Below, in pieces: positions 51,925 to 64,000 of a DNA stretch of 64,000 nt. How positions within the stretch are numbered: position 1 is the first letter of the stretch; each line of letters opens with the position of its first letter. The notes beneath the pieces were generated by a model. It searched no databases, was not told the origin of the DNA, and was given only the letters and a program-made list of their open reading frames with translations. The position numbers were made by a program, and so were the translations under genes. This stretch comes from Sporothrix humicola (taxonomy: Eukaryota; Ascomycota; Sordariomycetes; Ophiostomatales; Ophiostomataceae), in contig WNYE01000071.1 of assembly GCA_021396245.1 (NCBI GenBank), positions 1 through 64,000 of the forward strand, written 5' to 3'.

Positions 51925-54900
51925 TAGAGAATCCTCGCAGGGGTGGAGAGGGGACCACCAAGTCCAAACCCGAGCTAGAAACAGAGTCGCAACGTTTTCC
52001 ATGCTTGTACAGGATCTCTGTTCCTGTTGATACTGAAGTAGTGCTGATCGGATGTCTTCCAGCAAAGACGTCTTCGGCAGCCCCTCCGCGCCTCTCAAAA
52101 CGAGGGCTTGCAAGATCTCTTTCTCCGGCGGTTCGTCTCATCCTGTCATTAACGCTCCACACATCCCTGGAAACATCAGTTGGCTTGGAGAGGTAAAGAA
52201 GATGAGAAGGAAGTATGAGCAAGGGCTCAATAACAGAACAACCAAGAGATCTCAAAACTGACTAGCCATTGACAGGGCATGAGGACGGCGATAAACTCTC
52301 ATACGACCAATATAAAACAACCAGACCAACCACCTTATTTCGAATCGAGGTGAAGTTTTGAAATGACAATGCAGCAGAGAAGAAAAATGACAAAACTGGC
52401 CGCATAATATTTCGGCCAGAACACCAAACGCGACTACAACGGCAGACCGCACTTCACAGGCAAGCAAAGCGACGACTAGAGGCTAGTGGCTGATCCGCTG
52501 CAGTCGAGTATCGTCTGCATAACAAGCTTGCCATGGCTTATCATGGGACCCAGCAAAACTCTTCTCTGTTCCCTCTTTCTAATCCCCATTCTGTCTCTTC
52601 TCTTTTCGTTTCTTGACCTCTTGGCCCGGTTATTCCAACAGCTGCAGGAAGTGTTCTGCCAGAAAGCTGAGTAACTAACAGCGGCCACTAACTGCCATGA
52701 AGGGTAGAGTCCTTGCTTTACGTGCGGACAGCCATCCCGAAGCAGTTTTATGTGGAAGCAAGGGACATCGTGGGTCAAGAACATGGCGCATGCTGGCTTC
52801 ACGAAAGCTTTCCAAAGAGACTCGTGGCAGTCTTCTCATCTTCTCGCCGGGAGGGCACATGGACACACAAATAATGCATACAGCAGCTCTAGGGAAGCCG
52901 GCATTGAATGTGTGCCACCTGCCTCGTGTTTCATTTGTATTTTGTCCTTCCTTTTTTACCCTTTTCTCCTAATGCTGGCCTGCCTTGCTTGATATTTTAC
53001 CGTGCTTGAGAGAAAGAGCTTATGCACGCTCTTGTTCTGAACACGACGGCAGCCATCCATGTGGATGCGTATGCGGCGAGTTTCTTCACACCACACTAAA
53101 AAGACCAGCAATCCTTTGCTCCCAGTGCACACCCTGGGCCGGCACAACGGTTCTGCAACCATTTCATGATTTCTTCTTTTTCTTCTACGAGGAATGGCGA
53201 CGCCGGGCCCAGTGGGAGGCGAAAATCGTGGGAAGTTCGAGACCAACGTGGCCGGAGATTGTTGCGAGTGAGAGAAAAAAAAAAGGATGCAACCAAGACC
53301 GCCACGCGTGTTAACAAGTTTTGTTCTGCCTGCATCTCTTGAGCCTTTTTTTATTTTACTTTTCATTCACCTCGCCTGCCATTCAATTTTGACTTCCCGA
53401 GAGATCCTGCGGGAGACGGAAAACGGATAACATGGGGGGCAGGGTAGCATCCAAAAGGCGGAGGCGGAACAGACAGGTGAAGAGCCATGGGCGAGAAGAA
53501 GAAAAGAAAAGAAAGGGGAAAAAATGAGACTGCAGAAAGGTCATATCTCTTGTTGAATACTCAATCATTGATACACATGCATCATGCACCCTTTACCTTT
53601 TTGCCTCTTTGCCCCCCCTTTGCGTGTTGTCCTCATCCCTCTTTTTACTCAATGCGGGCCATCAGTATGAGCAATGCCAGGATACAAACTTCACTTCAGC
53701 ACATTCATACTAGGCCATACCGTATATCGGAAGGGTCTTGATGCCGACCGCCTTTGTTGATGCAGGCAGTACGTACACGCCCCAACGGTGAAATAATTTT
53801 TGTGTGGTTTGTATGCAAGTCATGGGCCAATGCAACGCACTCTATATATCCATCCTGTCTTTTGTTTTATCGGTTGATTTTCATGTTTGCCCTTCGACGC
53901 TGCTCAGTACTTGTACAAGGCCCCCCTCGTTCTTCGCTTTTCTATCTATCATCTGTTTCCTTGTTTTGCTTGTTGTTCAGTCTATCTTTTTGCCTTCATC
54001 CTGCTGTCTATCATCTTCTTTTCTACAATCCCAATTAGCCAACCCACAGTGGCTTGTGGGCATCGGAGAAAATCAAAGGCAGAAAAAGCCATTAGTGGAA
54101 AGATGAACACAAGAGATGCACAGCAGGAGTGGGTGAATATACAGGCAAAAATCGTCTGATAAATGCATGTGTTGGCCCAGCGGGACAAACGAAGAGCGAA
54201 GAAAACGAAGAGAAAAATATGTGTGGCGAGGCCCGTTACGGCGGCCAGGTCCAGGTTTGATACGTGGTTTTTTTACTGCGGGACATGCAGTGCATGCAGG
54301 ATGTGCAGAACGTGCAGGAGAGGCAATGAAACTGCCAGAAGAGCCAGAAGAATCAGGAAGGACACACAAAGCAACAAAGCAGAAAGACAAAAGAGGGCAG
54401 GAATGGGAAGTGCGCAAGTCCAAAGATAAACAGGTCATACCTGGGCCGCAGCATGCGCGTTGCCACAGTCAACAAAAAGAGCAAGACGAAGAAGAGTTGA
54501 CAAACCGAGGGTCGTGCAGGGCCACACAAGACACACAGATGAGGACATTGCGATACCTTCATTTGTGGCCGCATACTTGGTCTCTACTCGTGACGAGACA
54601 AAACAAGAGGTACGAAAAAAGCACATCTGAAGAGGGACGGGCAAGGCCATTTAGACGTGTGCATACACGGGAGTACGCAACGCATATGTCGTGAATGGCA
54701 GGGGACGTTTACAGCAACGCACCAGAAACCGGCCGGTGCATCAGCCTGGAACCATGTTCAGTCCATGCCGTTCAGCATTGTCAGCTACATCGTCGTCTTC
54801 TTCTCGGTCTAAGCAAAGCATTGTCCTCCGAAACGCGAACTTCCCCGGCCCCTGTCTCTACATCGTGTGAAAAAAACATTCGGACCTGCGAGGCGCTTCC

Positions 54901-56725
54901 CCGCGAGGGCGGCAGGACAGTAGAGTCAACACGAGCGGCAGCAGGCTGGGAAGCATGGCATCAGAGCATGGCATATGGGCATGACAGGATACGTAGGAGG
55001 CCGGGCGGGGAGGCCAAAATGTTGTACTCCCTTTGTGCCTATTTTGTTGGGATATTGCGAGCATCAAACAATATTTTGCCTGGCCAAGTGGCCCTGATTT
55101 GCCCTGTCTAGCTGTTGCAGTGTCAGACTTGATGCTCAACAAATGACAACAATGGCATAGACCTCGAGGCATGTGTCAATCCTTGTTCATCTAGCCAAGG
55201 GCAGAAGAGACCTTGACGGGCCCGTCCGTTCACACCCTCTTTGTTTGTTGTGAGGTTGCTTGACTCGGAAGTTGAATGGACCCCAACCCAGTCTGACATG
55301 TTGCAATTCACCCATCCCACATCACATGTGCCTTACTGTCCATAAAAAGACAGACGGGCGAGAGCAACAGAAAGCGAAATATGACAGTGGAAGGTTGGTT
55401 ACAGGCTTTGCCTATGTTGGAGCTTCACTCGAGCCAGTGCCTGATATTGAAGGATAAGAACATAGTATCTCAAGAGAGCCTTGAGCATGAAGGCTGCCTT
55501 GTGTTCCACACTTCTAGCCATCAGTCTCATTTCGTATACGACTTTTATTAAATTCAGCTGCAAGGCCAACGCATACATGGAGAGTGTGCCCGAGTCAAGT
55601 GCACTTTACTCCTTATAAAGGAGGCTCACTCTGAATATGCAGAATCTCGGCCGTTCAAATATTTGCACATTTGTTGTGTTGATCGCGATGGGTATGGCCT
55701 TGAAGACGGCCCCCAGCCTTCTGATATCCCGTCATCTTACGTCGTACATCGGCCCCCAAATTCGGTCCATTTTCACGAGCCTGGTCAGGCTCCAGGTCCA
55801 TCATTGACTTAGTTTGTATTCTGTCTGTTTCTATTTCGTTTTTTTTTTTTTTATCCTACCCGCGTCATCCTTGTATTTTTTATCATTTTTTCGTCATTTT
55901 CCCCAGTCCCCTCCTTTTTTGAGACTTTTATTCTGGGAAATTCCGTCTTTTGTTTTGATTTCATTTACTTTGCATGTGGCCAGCCTGGTCGCCAGCGCAG
56001 CGCTGGCCGCAGAAAAGGCGGCCATGCAACCCACCCTCTTCCTGTACCAACCTCACCCTCTTTTCTTTTTTCTTAACCTTTTATCATTTATTATGAGATT
56101 ATTTTCAAAATGTCTCGGGCACGGGCCGACCAGTTCGTGACTAAAACAACATGGATGGTGGAGAATGATGGGTGGGTGGGCGAGACAAAACGTTGTATGG
56201 AACTTCAACATGTAAACAATAGGGGTCGACAAAATAAAACGAGCTCGTTGGAGGCGACAACTTGATTCCACAGCTTACAAGTACAGTCGGTATTTTGACG
56301 TAATCTCAATATCCTCATTACAAAACATCCACAGATGTAATTCATTTCGCAAATAAATATTATAGTTTATTCATTAATTTTTATTTTCTCATGTTGTAGA
56401 ATGACATAAATAAACAAGACTGAAATTTTTTACATCAACAACATTTTAAAACATTAAATAAATGTAACTGTGCCCAAATGATAAACTCAGCCGAAATTGA
56501 ATATGTAACATGCCGAGGTACAATCACGTTGAAAGCTTTTATGCCTGTTACATGCGGAAAATGAATCTTTGAGCAACAAGACGGCTATGTATATACCAAA
56601 TATCAACACAATGCAGGCACTCTCAAGTTTCAGGAGATGATGCAAAATGAGATGTCAAATGTCTACAAAATCGTACTGTCCGCTGCTATATATTTCCTTC
56701 TTTATAACCGTCCACTCAGGCGGCC

Positions 56726-58980
56726 TTAAAAACTGACCTTGGCCCTGAAGTAGGCCTGGATCTGATCAACACGTTCGGCCGACATGGTGTAAACGGGATG
56801 GACGGTGGCCACGCGGTCGACTTCATCAAAGACCTGCACGCCCTCCTCGCCGCCAAATGGGAAGGGAGACGATTTCCAGAGCGACTCGGAATAGTTAATG
56901 GCCTCGACAGGGGCCTCTTCACCTTCTTGAGGGACCGGCTTGTCGACGAGCTCCCACTTGTGCTGAGCCGAGCTGAGGCCGGACAAGACATAGCAAGTAT
57001 GATACGGATCAGACATCCTGGACAGTTAGTAGGGTAAACACTAAACATAAAAGAATGCAGAAAAGACACTTACCTTCCCGGCTTGTCTCTAAGGCCACCG
57101 CGTTTCGTCTGATCCTGGCAGCAGCAGAGAATATAGCGTATCAGGCCTTCCCGGCTGAACAGAGACTGCTTTGGCGACGGGAATCCACCACTACCACCAC
57201 TGGATCTGTGCAGACAGGCCTCGACCAAGGGCCAGCAGTCACCAACCCAGTGGCTGTAGCAGCCGTCGACCAGCTTGTTCGTGCGCCCCGAGAAACCACC
57301 CTCGGGGGCGTACTGGCGGGAGGCCAGCCACGACACGAGACGGGGCACGTTGAGGTATCTGGGAGAGTTAGTTTCTTTTCTTTGTCTTTTTCTTTTTCGT
57401 TTCTCCGAAAATCAAAGTGGCAAGAGGCCCTCGCGTATCCGTTCTCGTTGCCACCACCACAACAACATCACAAACACAAACGTCCCCGACGGCCCCAACG
57501 GTCAATCAACCATGGCCTACTGCGACCACACCCACAGGACTGCACCGGGAAGCCAGATCGAGGACCCCCTTTATGCAAGAGTTGTTGTCACTCCGTGAGT
57601 GGCCAGCGAGGCCCTCATTTCTCGCTTCGTCTTCTTCTCTTCTTTCCTTTTTCGTCCTTCTCTTCTCGTCTTCTTCTTGTCTCCACACCCTTCACAATAC
57701 ATACCGTGGAATGGAGCGGTCAGGCGAGTCTAGAATAGACAGACAGCCCAGGGCACAGAATGCATATCCGCCATGGGCTTCCGAGCCTGGCTGTGCCGAT
57801 ATGCCGCCCTCGTACGTTTGGCCTGTAGATAGCAGGTTAGCAGGGGAGGTCATGTAGACAAAAAGGCAAAACCAGGAAAGGAAAGTGGGAACAAAAGGAA
57901 GCAATATGCACGACATCTGCCACGTAGACAGCACAGTATTGCAGAAACGAAGAAATGCAAAAGCAAGGATGCTTCGGAGACGGTGGCAAAGAAAATAAAA
58001 AAGGGTAAGAAATCAAAACAAAGTAGGAACAAATAGGAGTCTATGGAATAAGGAAAAAGGAAAAAAAGGCAAAACCTACACCGCTGAACATAGTTAGCAA
58101 GGCCCGTGTAGAGCGTTGGCTTGTCGGCCGTCCAAGCAGGCGAGTCCGGGCTCAAGTCCAAAGGCAGGTTGAGGATGGAGATGATGACGGCCGCGCAGTA
58201 TGCTCCTCTGAGAAGGTTAGTCTCTCATTCTTTCTTCTTCTCAAAATTTGTCACTTTTCTTTCACGGCATTCCACGTACCTCACGTCTTCTTCGCCGCCG
58301 ACCGACATCTGGAAGCCGCCGTCCGGCTGCTTGAGCGAGCACAGCCACTTCCATAGAGCCCGCCGGTCAATGGTCTCATAGCACGCCTCGCCGCCCACGA
58401 TCGTGAGGCCCATGACCACGGCGTACGTTGTGGCGAGATGCGACGACTGCCCATGACCGCCGCCGAAACCGCCAGACGCATTCTGCATCGACCGCGCCGT
58501 ATCAATGAGCCGTTCACGGTACATGGACACATCTTCGCCCAGCAAGCTCAAGCCGTTCAGGCACCAGAACAGAAACCAAGGCCGGCTCGGATCATAACCG
58601 ACAAACGTGCCAGGCAGTGGCTCCAGGCTCTTGTGCAAAAACCTGGCGTGGCGTTTGCGGTCGAGATGCGGCACGCCAAACTCGTTGAGAGGCGGGTCGC
58701 TGGGGTCCAGGTTTTGGTTGAAGATGGCGGGCAGGCACATCTCGGCGGTCTCGTCCTGCATCTCAGAGGTGTCTGTGATGAGGCGGTCGCGGACTAGGGG
58801 CATGTGGGTGAAGTGATCGGGAATCATAATGGGCTGAGTTTGCACGGGGCGGTACGGAAATGTGTTTCCTGAGACGTTTCCAGAGATGTTTCCAGTTGTA
58901 CTGCTGTACGCTTCGTAGCGGTCACTCGTGATGGGAATTTCCTCGTCGACGACGTCGTCTGTGTTTGATGGAGAAGCCAT
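56726..58980 (-). CDS. ram1: Protein farnesyltransferase beta subunit
   Basis: Five exons, 58980-58280, 58207-58080, 57822-57705, 57358-57074 and 57017-56726, encode 507 aa; every junction restores a conserved block (GAYC, RCQTYEGG, YLNVPRLVSWL, DPYHTCY) and the donors are GTACGT, GTAGGT, GTATGT and GTAAGT. The catalytic beta subunit of CaaX farnesyltransferase forms an alpha-alpha barrel of prenyltransferase repeats (GGFGGGHGQSSHLATTYA, GGFQMSVGGEEDVRGAYC, YEGGISAQPGSEAHGGYAFCAL, GGFSGRTNKLVDGCYSHWVGDC). The zinc ligands are Asp347, Cys349 and His417. It modifies Ras, a-factor-type pheromones and others in the cytosol. The frame is open to a Met at 59076 (539 aa), but a TTTATAAA box lies within that extension, and 58980 is favoured. 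The first 100 residues and a long insert before the C-terminus are fungal-specific. Confidence 0.95.
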
Positions 58981-60361
58981 GGCCAAAGCCTGTCTCTGAG
59001 CTGCAGAACTCTTCTTTATAAAGACCGCTCGGTGGCGGTATCGAGTAGATTTGGACCGCGCGCTTGCGCTGACCATGTGTGCCGGGACGGATGTGCAATT
59101 GCAGTGAATGTCAATGAGAACAATCGCAGCCGTAGCGCTGGTGGTATCGCCAGTTTGGGCGTGGAGCCCCCTTGTAGGTATCTCTTGCTATTGTTCTTGT
59201 GAAATGGACTCTGTTGGTTCTGGTAGCCCGTTTTCGGTTTTCTTTGTCAAGAGGGGTACAACGGCTCAAGGCACGCTGGAGCAGCCCAAATCCGGGGGAA
59301 AGAGCTTCAAGTGACGTAAAATCGGCGGGAAATGTATGTCGGCTGCCGAGACACAGATTTTGTGTAAAACAGCTCGAAGCTTGAGCTTCCTTTTTTTTGT
59401 CCCTTTTTGTCGTAAGCCGAGAAAATGCGATGCGATTGTTGGCTGGGACAGTGGGGTTGACGAAGCTTGAGTTCGTAGAAGGCAGAGGCCGCGTGACGTT
59501 CAAAATATATGAGAAAATAAGTGCCAGGTAGATCGATATCCTTAAATTCCTTGTATTGAGTATGAAAGAGTTTGAGATTGCGTCGACCCAAAAATGAAGC
59601 TTCACGATGGAAAACAGCTCCGGTCATGCTCTCAGTCGCACCTGCCCAAAGCTAACATAATCCGGCCGTGCAAGCGAAAAGGGAAGGCGGTACCCGCACC
59701 ATGCTGAAAACGCACGCGCCACAGCATGCGCCACAGCACCATACGGCCGGCACCATGCTTGGGCCCCCATTCGTTGGGGGAACCTTGATCAATAAATTGC
59801 GGAGCCCACACTGACGAATAGCCTCAAATTTCCGATCCGCCATGAGTCGACGATTCTTGACGAAACCATCCACCTTGCACATCCAACGCTTTCTCCGGGG
59901 TCTTTCCGCGCAACGAACAGCTGCTTTTGCTTCCCGACGCTTCGAATTTCCTGCCGACTTCTTCGTTTCTCCTCCCACCGGCCGACCGTTCGCTGCCTTC
60001 GGTTGGCGCATTTCCGAAATTTTTCTTTTTCTGCCGCACAATCTCAAATGAGGCCGTCATCAGCAGCCTGCATGCCAGCACCATCCCACCGGATCTACCG
60101 CTCCGGAGCCGAGGCCAACCACTCCGGACGACGCTCGCCACAACCTAGCTATGGACAGCATGCTGCATACACCACAGAGTCTCCTTGTGTATGATCTCAG
60201 CTAGTTTTCCCGAATTTGCAGGCCCATCGCCGCAGAGGGAAGGAGCGTGATTTCTCGATTTCGCGGCAATCACCTTGTCCTCACCCTGATCTCAGATAAG
60301 ATCTTACATTTACCTCACCTCGCAACCCGCGCCCGTGCCCCGCGCCGCGCCCTCAACAGCC
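58981..60361. promoter_or_regulatory. Divergent promoter ram1 / EST1-like gene
   Basis: 1.4 kb between divergent starts. TTTATAAA at 59015-59022 is 35 bp from the chosen ram1 ATG. Bases 59700-59770 carry an imperfect repeat of GCGCCACAGCATG. Plus-strand 59840-60150 contains short ORFs only. The EST1-like leader just before 60362 is C-rich. Confidence 0.5.
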
Positions 60362-63300
60362 ATGGCTACGACTACGAATAGCAAAGCGGCTGTTGCGGAG
60401 GCCAGCGAGGCCGAGCAACAATGGTTGTATGTCTTCCCAATCCTCTTCGATATTATCATCTCGCTCTCCGGGATCTTTTTTGTAACTAACACCCTGCAGG
60501 GAAGCCAAGAAAATTACCCTCTCCATCAACAAGAAACTGGAGCAGATTGACAAGGACGAGAGCGGCAGCAAGAAGCTTCTCGCCGAACTCGATTCCGTCG
60601 AGCATCTGCTGGAGAGCCTCCGCCTAGCGTGCATGGCCACGACGTTTACAGACTTTAAGTTTGCCCACCACCGCCACGTGCTCGGCCGCCTGTGGCACGT
60701 TCACACCCTCATCAGCGCCGAGTACAAGAAGGGCCTGCAGCGCCACCGCGGCCACGGCCAGATCGTGCAGTTCCGGACCATCGAGAAGCAGTACGCTAAG
60801 CACCTCAAGACGGCCCAGTACTTTTACAAGGGCTTTATCGAGCGCCTGTCGGCTCGCTACCGTCTGCGCCCACTCCAGCGCGTGGCACACAGGATGCAGT
60901 CCGGCAACCTCAAGATTAACGACGTCATCGATGCCGACGAGGCCCATCTCAGCCACGAACTGACGGTGGCCTGCTACCGCACGGTGCTGCATATGGGCGA
61001 CATTGCACGGTACCGCCTCAACGCCTCACGCCAAAAGGGCCACAGCCCGGACGTCGCCATGACGTACTATGCGCTGGCCCAGGACCTGATGCCGCAGGAG
61101 GGCGACGCCCACCACCAGATGGGTGTCGTTCTTGCCGAGCATCGCCGTGATTTCGACGTCGTTTACCACTTCCTGCGTTCCTGGTCCGTCCAGAAGCCGT
61201 CTACGCTGGCTCCAACGAACATGGCATCCGAGTTCAAGAAGCTTCTGCAGCCGCCGCCGAACTCGCGCAAACAGGGCAATGCGCCCCCGGATGCACACGA
61301 TCTCTTTGGAACCTGGCTCGTGCGCCTCCATGCCAACTATTTCAAGGGCGAGGAGTTCTCGTCGCAAAGCGAGCTGGAGCGGGAGGTTCTGCACCGCTGG
61401 GAAGCTCTCCTTAAGAAGTCGGAGCAGCCCGATTACCTCATGAAGGCCATTCTCATGAACATTGCAGCCTACGATATTGGCCTGAAGCGAGTTAAGGGTA
61501 AGTGCAGCCTCTTTTTATATAGATATACTGTTGCATCTCCACTAACAAAAATAGACGAATGGTCAGCAGCCACATCCCGGTCATGCCAGTTCATTTTGCA
61601 GTTTATCGTGCGCACGATCCTCGTCCTCAGCCGTGTTCTCGAGTCCGAAATCGAGCACGTTTTGGATGAGCCTTTGCCTGAAGAGGAGCCCGAAGTCCCG
61701 GCGGCACCCGCCAAGACGGCGTCGCCAGCTAGAAATGAGAAGAACGAGAAGAATGAGCGCAACGAAAAGAACTCGAGAGCAAACGGCCGTAACCGTGGCA
61801 CTGGCAATAATAATAATAACAACAACTCAAAGGCAACTGCCACGACCGACAACAACCTCAAGTCCGCCGCCAAGAAGCAGTCTGTGGCCGGCACGTGCCT
61901 CTCGCTCTTCCGCGTCTGCGTGGCTTGGATCTCGCTCCACGACCAAGACCTCGTCAAATTCGAGGCCCACCTCACCCCCTATATTGCCGACATGCACCGC
62001 TCCGTCACCCGCTGCCTGACCCACTTTGTCGACCTTATCACCAAACAGCAGGTATCCCCCACCAACTACCTCCTCCCCGAAGACGTCGAGATCGTCGGTC
62101 TGGCCCCCCTGGACAACTGGACCGCTCTCCGTGAGAGTGACTCCAACAGCCCCTTCAAGCCTCATTTCGACGAGGAGGGCGTCGAGCGCAAGGGTTTCGC
62201 GTACGAGACCCTGGCCCGCATCTATGACGTAGTCGAGTCCTCTGTGCGCCTCATCGGCGATACGTCGTTCCCTTGGGTCCTCGAGCAGCTGCAAGAAGAC
62301 GGCCGCGAGGTGACCAAGATTTCCTACACCGAAGATCGCGCGTCTGCGCCTGCATCGACTGGCCCCCTCATGTCCATGCCGGCATCGGCCCCAGCCGTTT
62401 CTGCTTCCTATGTGGCTGCGTCGGCTGCCACGGCCTCTGCCAGCCCGGCGCCTGCTATTATGCGGTCGGGCGGTGGCCGCGAGCCCCGTCAGCGTGGTCA
62501 ACGCCAGAAGCAGCAGCAGCAACAACAACAGCAACAGCCCGAGGCAGCCGCCCCAGCTGTACAGGTCCAAGTCCAGGCTTCTCCTGCTCCCGTGGCTCCT
62601 ACAGTCACCGTCGAGCAAATTTCCCAGCCCTTGCTCGCTCAGCAGCCCATCGGCGTCCCTGCCAATATCCCTCACCAGACCGACGGTCTCACTCGGCCTA
62701 TGGCTTCTCCTCGTCGCGTGAGCTACAAAGACATGGACGACGATGATTTCCTGCCTGGTTCGATGAAGGAGCAGGAGCCACGGTTGATGACAATGGCCGC
62801 TGGCCAGCAACCTGTTCGTGGGCCTCCAACTGCCGACGCCGAGCTTGACTTCCTTGAATCAGCCGCCTACAGCCGCGTCGCCAACTTCTTAAGCCCGCCT
62901 GAGCTGCATCCCCATCCCTCCCAGGCTACTCCTCTCAATATGTCGCCCGCGTCGCCTTCTTATGGCATGCACTCGTCTACTGTTGACGATGTGTTTGGTC
63001 AACTGCAGACGCCGAACGTCTCAGGCGTGTCCAACCCTACAGCCATTCCGACGACCGCGATTTCCAACACGTCCAAGCCGATCCCGAGCTCACCCTGGGG
63101 TGGCAACAGCTACATGTACTCGCTAGGATACTACAGTCCGCAACAGCAGCAGCAGCAAATGTCTTACGGTATGGGTGGTCTTGGCGGCATGGAACGCCCT
63201 CCGCCGGCCAGTATCGAAGACCAGCTGGCGTACCTGACGCTAGCCAAGCAACAGGAACGGGCAGCGGCAGCCGCTACGGCTAATGCCCCTTCTGCTTCTC

Positions 63301-64000
63301 AGACTTCGGGTGCTGTTCCTATGCAGAACTCGTCCTCGTCGTACGGCATGGACAGTTTGTCTCGCGGCTTCCCCAGTGCCCTTTCGCCTGTTGGTGGCTC
63401 TAAGCATCAGCCACAGCAGCACAACCAAAGCCCTCTCGGCCAGAATAATGGTGCTCCCGGCAGCGGGTTCAACAACCCCTGGGCAGCACCGGCGAACAAC
63501 AACAACAACAACAACAACAACTCGCGCTTGCTTCCCCAGCAGCTACAACAGACCCAGGCGGCATCACTCGGTGTTGGCGGCGCTGTCGGCATGGGTGGCT
63601 TTGGTGGTTTGGGCGGTATCGGTGGCGGTCTAGGTGGCCAGCCGGCTCCGGCCTCTCCGTCTGGCATGCTGTACTCGAGCAACTTTACCATGAACAACAG
63701 CATGCCGTCAGTGCAGAGCTCGCGTGCTCCTGGTGGTGCCAGTGGCGGAAACGGCTTCTTTGATAATTCGTTTGAGTCGATTTATGGATCCAGCGCTGAC
63801 AACGGCGGCAACTACCAGTCGCAGCAGCAGCAACTCCAACAGCTGCAGCAAATGCAACAAATTCAGCAGCTCCAACAAATGCAACAGATGCACCACCTCC
63901 AACAAAAGCAACAACAACAAGAGCAGCAGCGGCAACAGATGGCGGCTGCCTATGGTGGCTACGGAGATTATACTGATCGGCTCAACGGTAACAGCGCTTC
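60362..64000 (+). CDS. EST1/SMG7-like (Ebs1-type) protein, 3' end outside window
   Basis: Three exons seen, 60362-60426, 60500-61497 and 61555-64000, the last running open past the edge (at least 1169 residues). Introns of 73 and 57 nt have GTATGT/GTAAGT donors and CTAAC branch sites. The N-terminus (about 20-350) matches the EST1/SMG5-7 family: a 14-3-3-like and TPR helical region with YKKGLQRHRGHGQIVQFRTIEKQYAKHLK, RYRLRPLQRVAHRMQ, then CYRTVLHMGDIARYR and AMTYYALAQDLMPQEGDAHHQMGVVL. The second conserved domain (DNA/RNA-binding domain of Est1) follows around 360-610. Beyond about 660 it is Gln/Asn/Gly/Pro-rich, with poly-Gln, poly-Asn and a long Gln/Met/Leu coiled stretch near 63810-63930. 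Family members act in telomerase recruitment or nonsense-mediated decay; filamentous-fungal forms are more often likened to Smg7/Ebs1. No PIN domain can be seen in the part present. Confidence 0.87.

Larger units (their letters stand above)
46316..56725. other. 10.4-kb spacer without a convincing gene
   Basis: The longest gap. The plus strand is purine-rich at about 46320-48100, 49600-50950 and 51200-51560, meaning pyrimidine-rich on the strand of the dsRBM-like gene. Three consensus minus-strand splice donors lie at 49212 (CAG/GTGAGT), 49277 (CCG/GTAAGT) and 50155 (CCG/GTAAGG). GT-rich repeats occur at 46943-46995, a 15-G run at 51091-51105, a degenerate 10-bp tandem repeat at 51801-51830 and a hairpin at 51905-51924. 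Bases 56280-56480 are AT-rich 3' flank of ram1. The longest ORF (51374-52255 minus, 293 codons) lacks domain features and is not accepted. Confidence 0.6.

Noticed and set aside
51559..52030. Possible plus-strand gene: ATGGCGAACAG/GTGAGT then a 139-codon open frame
   Set aside because: The implied intron is only about 43 nt with no branch site, and the translation resembles no known family.
51374..52255. 293-codon minus-strand ORF in the large spacer
   Set aside because: No domain, no orthologue recognised, composition not protein-like; another frame across the same bases is equally open.
1..64000. CRISPR arrays, rRNA, complete transposons, secondary-metabolite cluster
   Set aside because: None seen: no spaced direct repeats, no 5S-like block, no transposase or polyketide/peptide synthase frames; the genes are unrelated housekeeping functions.

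Overview
The window is a gene-sparse stretch of nuclear chromosome from a filamentous ascomycete (Pezizomycotina, most likely a Sordariomycete; that class assignment is inference). The evidence is: short introns (about 36 to 350 nt, one of 540 nt) with fungal GTRNGT donors, CTAAC/CTGAC branch sites and YAG acceptors; GC-rich, C-ending codon use; and a gene set that includes a fungal L-galactonate dehydratase, a GH81 beta-1,3-glucanase, an ascomycete-type Stn1 and a stand-alone Rib2-type deaminase. No bacterial operon structure, CRISPR array, intact transposon, rRNA or convincing tRNA was seen.

Sixteen protein genes can be supported, and exon joins were worked out base by base from reading frames and splice sites. 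Left to right: stn1 (-), a DNAJC9-like histone co-chaperone (-), a Rib2-type riboflavin deaminase (+), a secreted SURNod19-like protein (+), lgd1 (-), a large serine-rich unknown (+), a GH81 glucanase (+), a vacuolar Ca2+/H+ exchanger (+), utp14 (-), mitochondrial ribosomal protein mL41 (+), an HSL-type alpha/beta hydrolase with a long tail (-), glycerol kinase (+), GDP-mannose pyrophosphorylase mpg1 (-), a small dsRBM-like protein (-), the farnesyltransferase beta subunit ram1 (-), and the 5' part of an EST1/SMG7-like gene (+) that runs off the right edge.

The genes are mostly unrelated housekeeping or metabolic functions. Themes are cell wall and glycosylation (GH81, mpg1), carbon use (lgd1, glycerol kinase), ribosome production (utp14 and mL41 share a divergent promoter) and telomere or RNA surveillance (stn1 near the left end, the EST1/SMG7-like gene at the right edge). 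Coding blocks are separated by very long spacers: 5.9 kb (7.4-13.3), 3.6 kb (18.8-22.4), 3.4 kb (32.0-35.5), 5.0 kb (40.4-45.4) and 10.4 kb (46.3-56.7). These hold no convincing ORF but do contain strand-biased pyrimidine tracts, isolated good splice sites, short tandem repeats and a few hairpins, which suggests long spliced leaders or non-coding transcripts.

I did not find an obviously new multi-gene system. The most interesting single items are the secreted SURNod19-like protein, whose His-His and His-x-His pairs resemble those of copper type-2 (PHM-like) monooxygenases, the 10-kb spacer with clustered minus-strand splice donors, and the small conserved dsRBM-like protein next to it.
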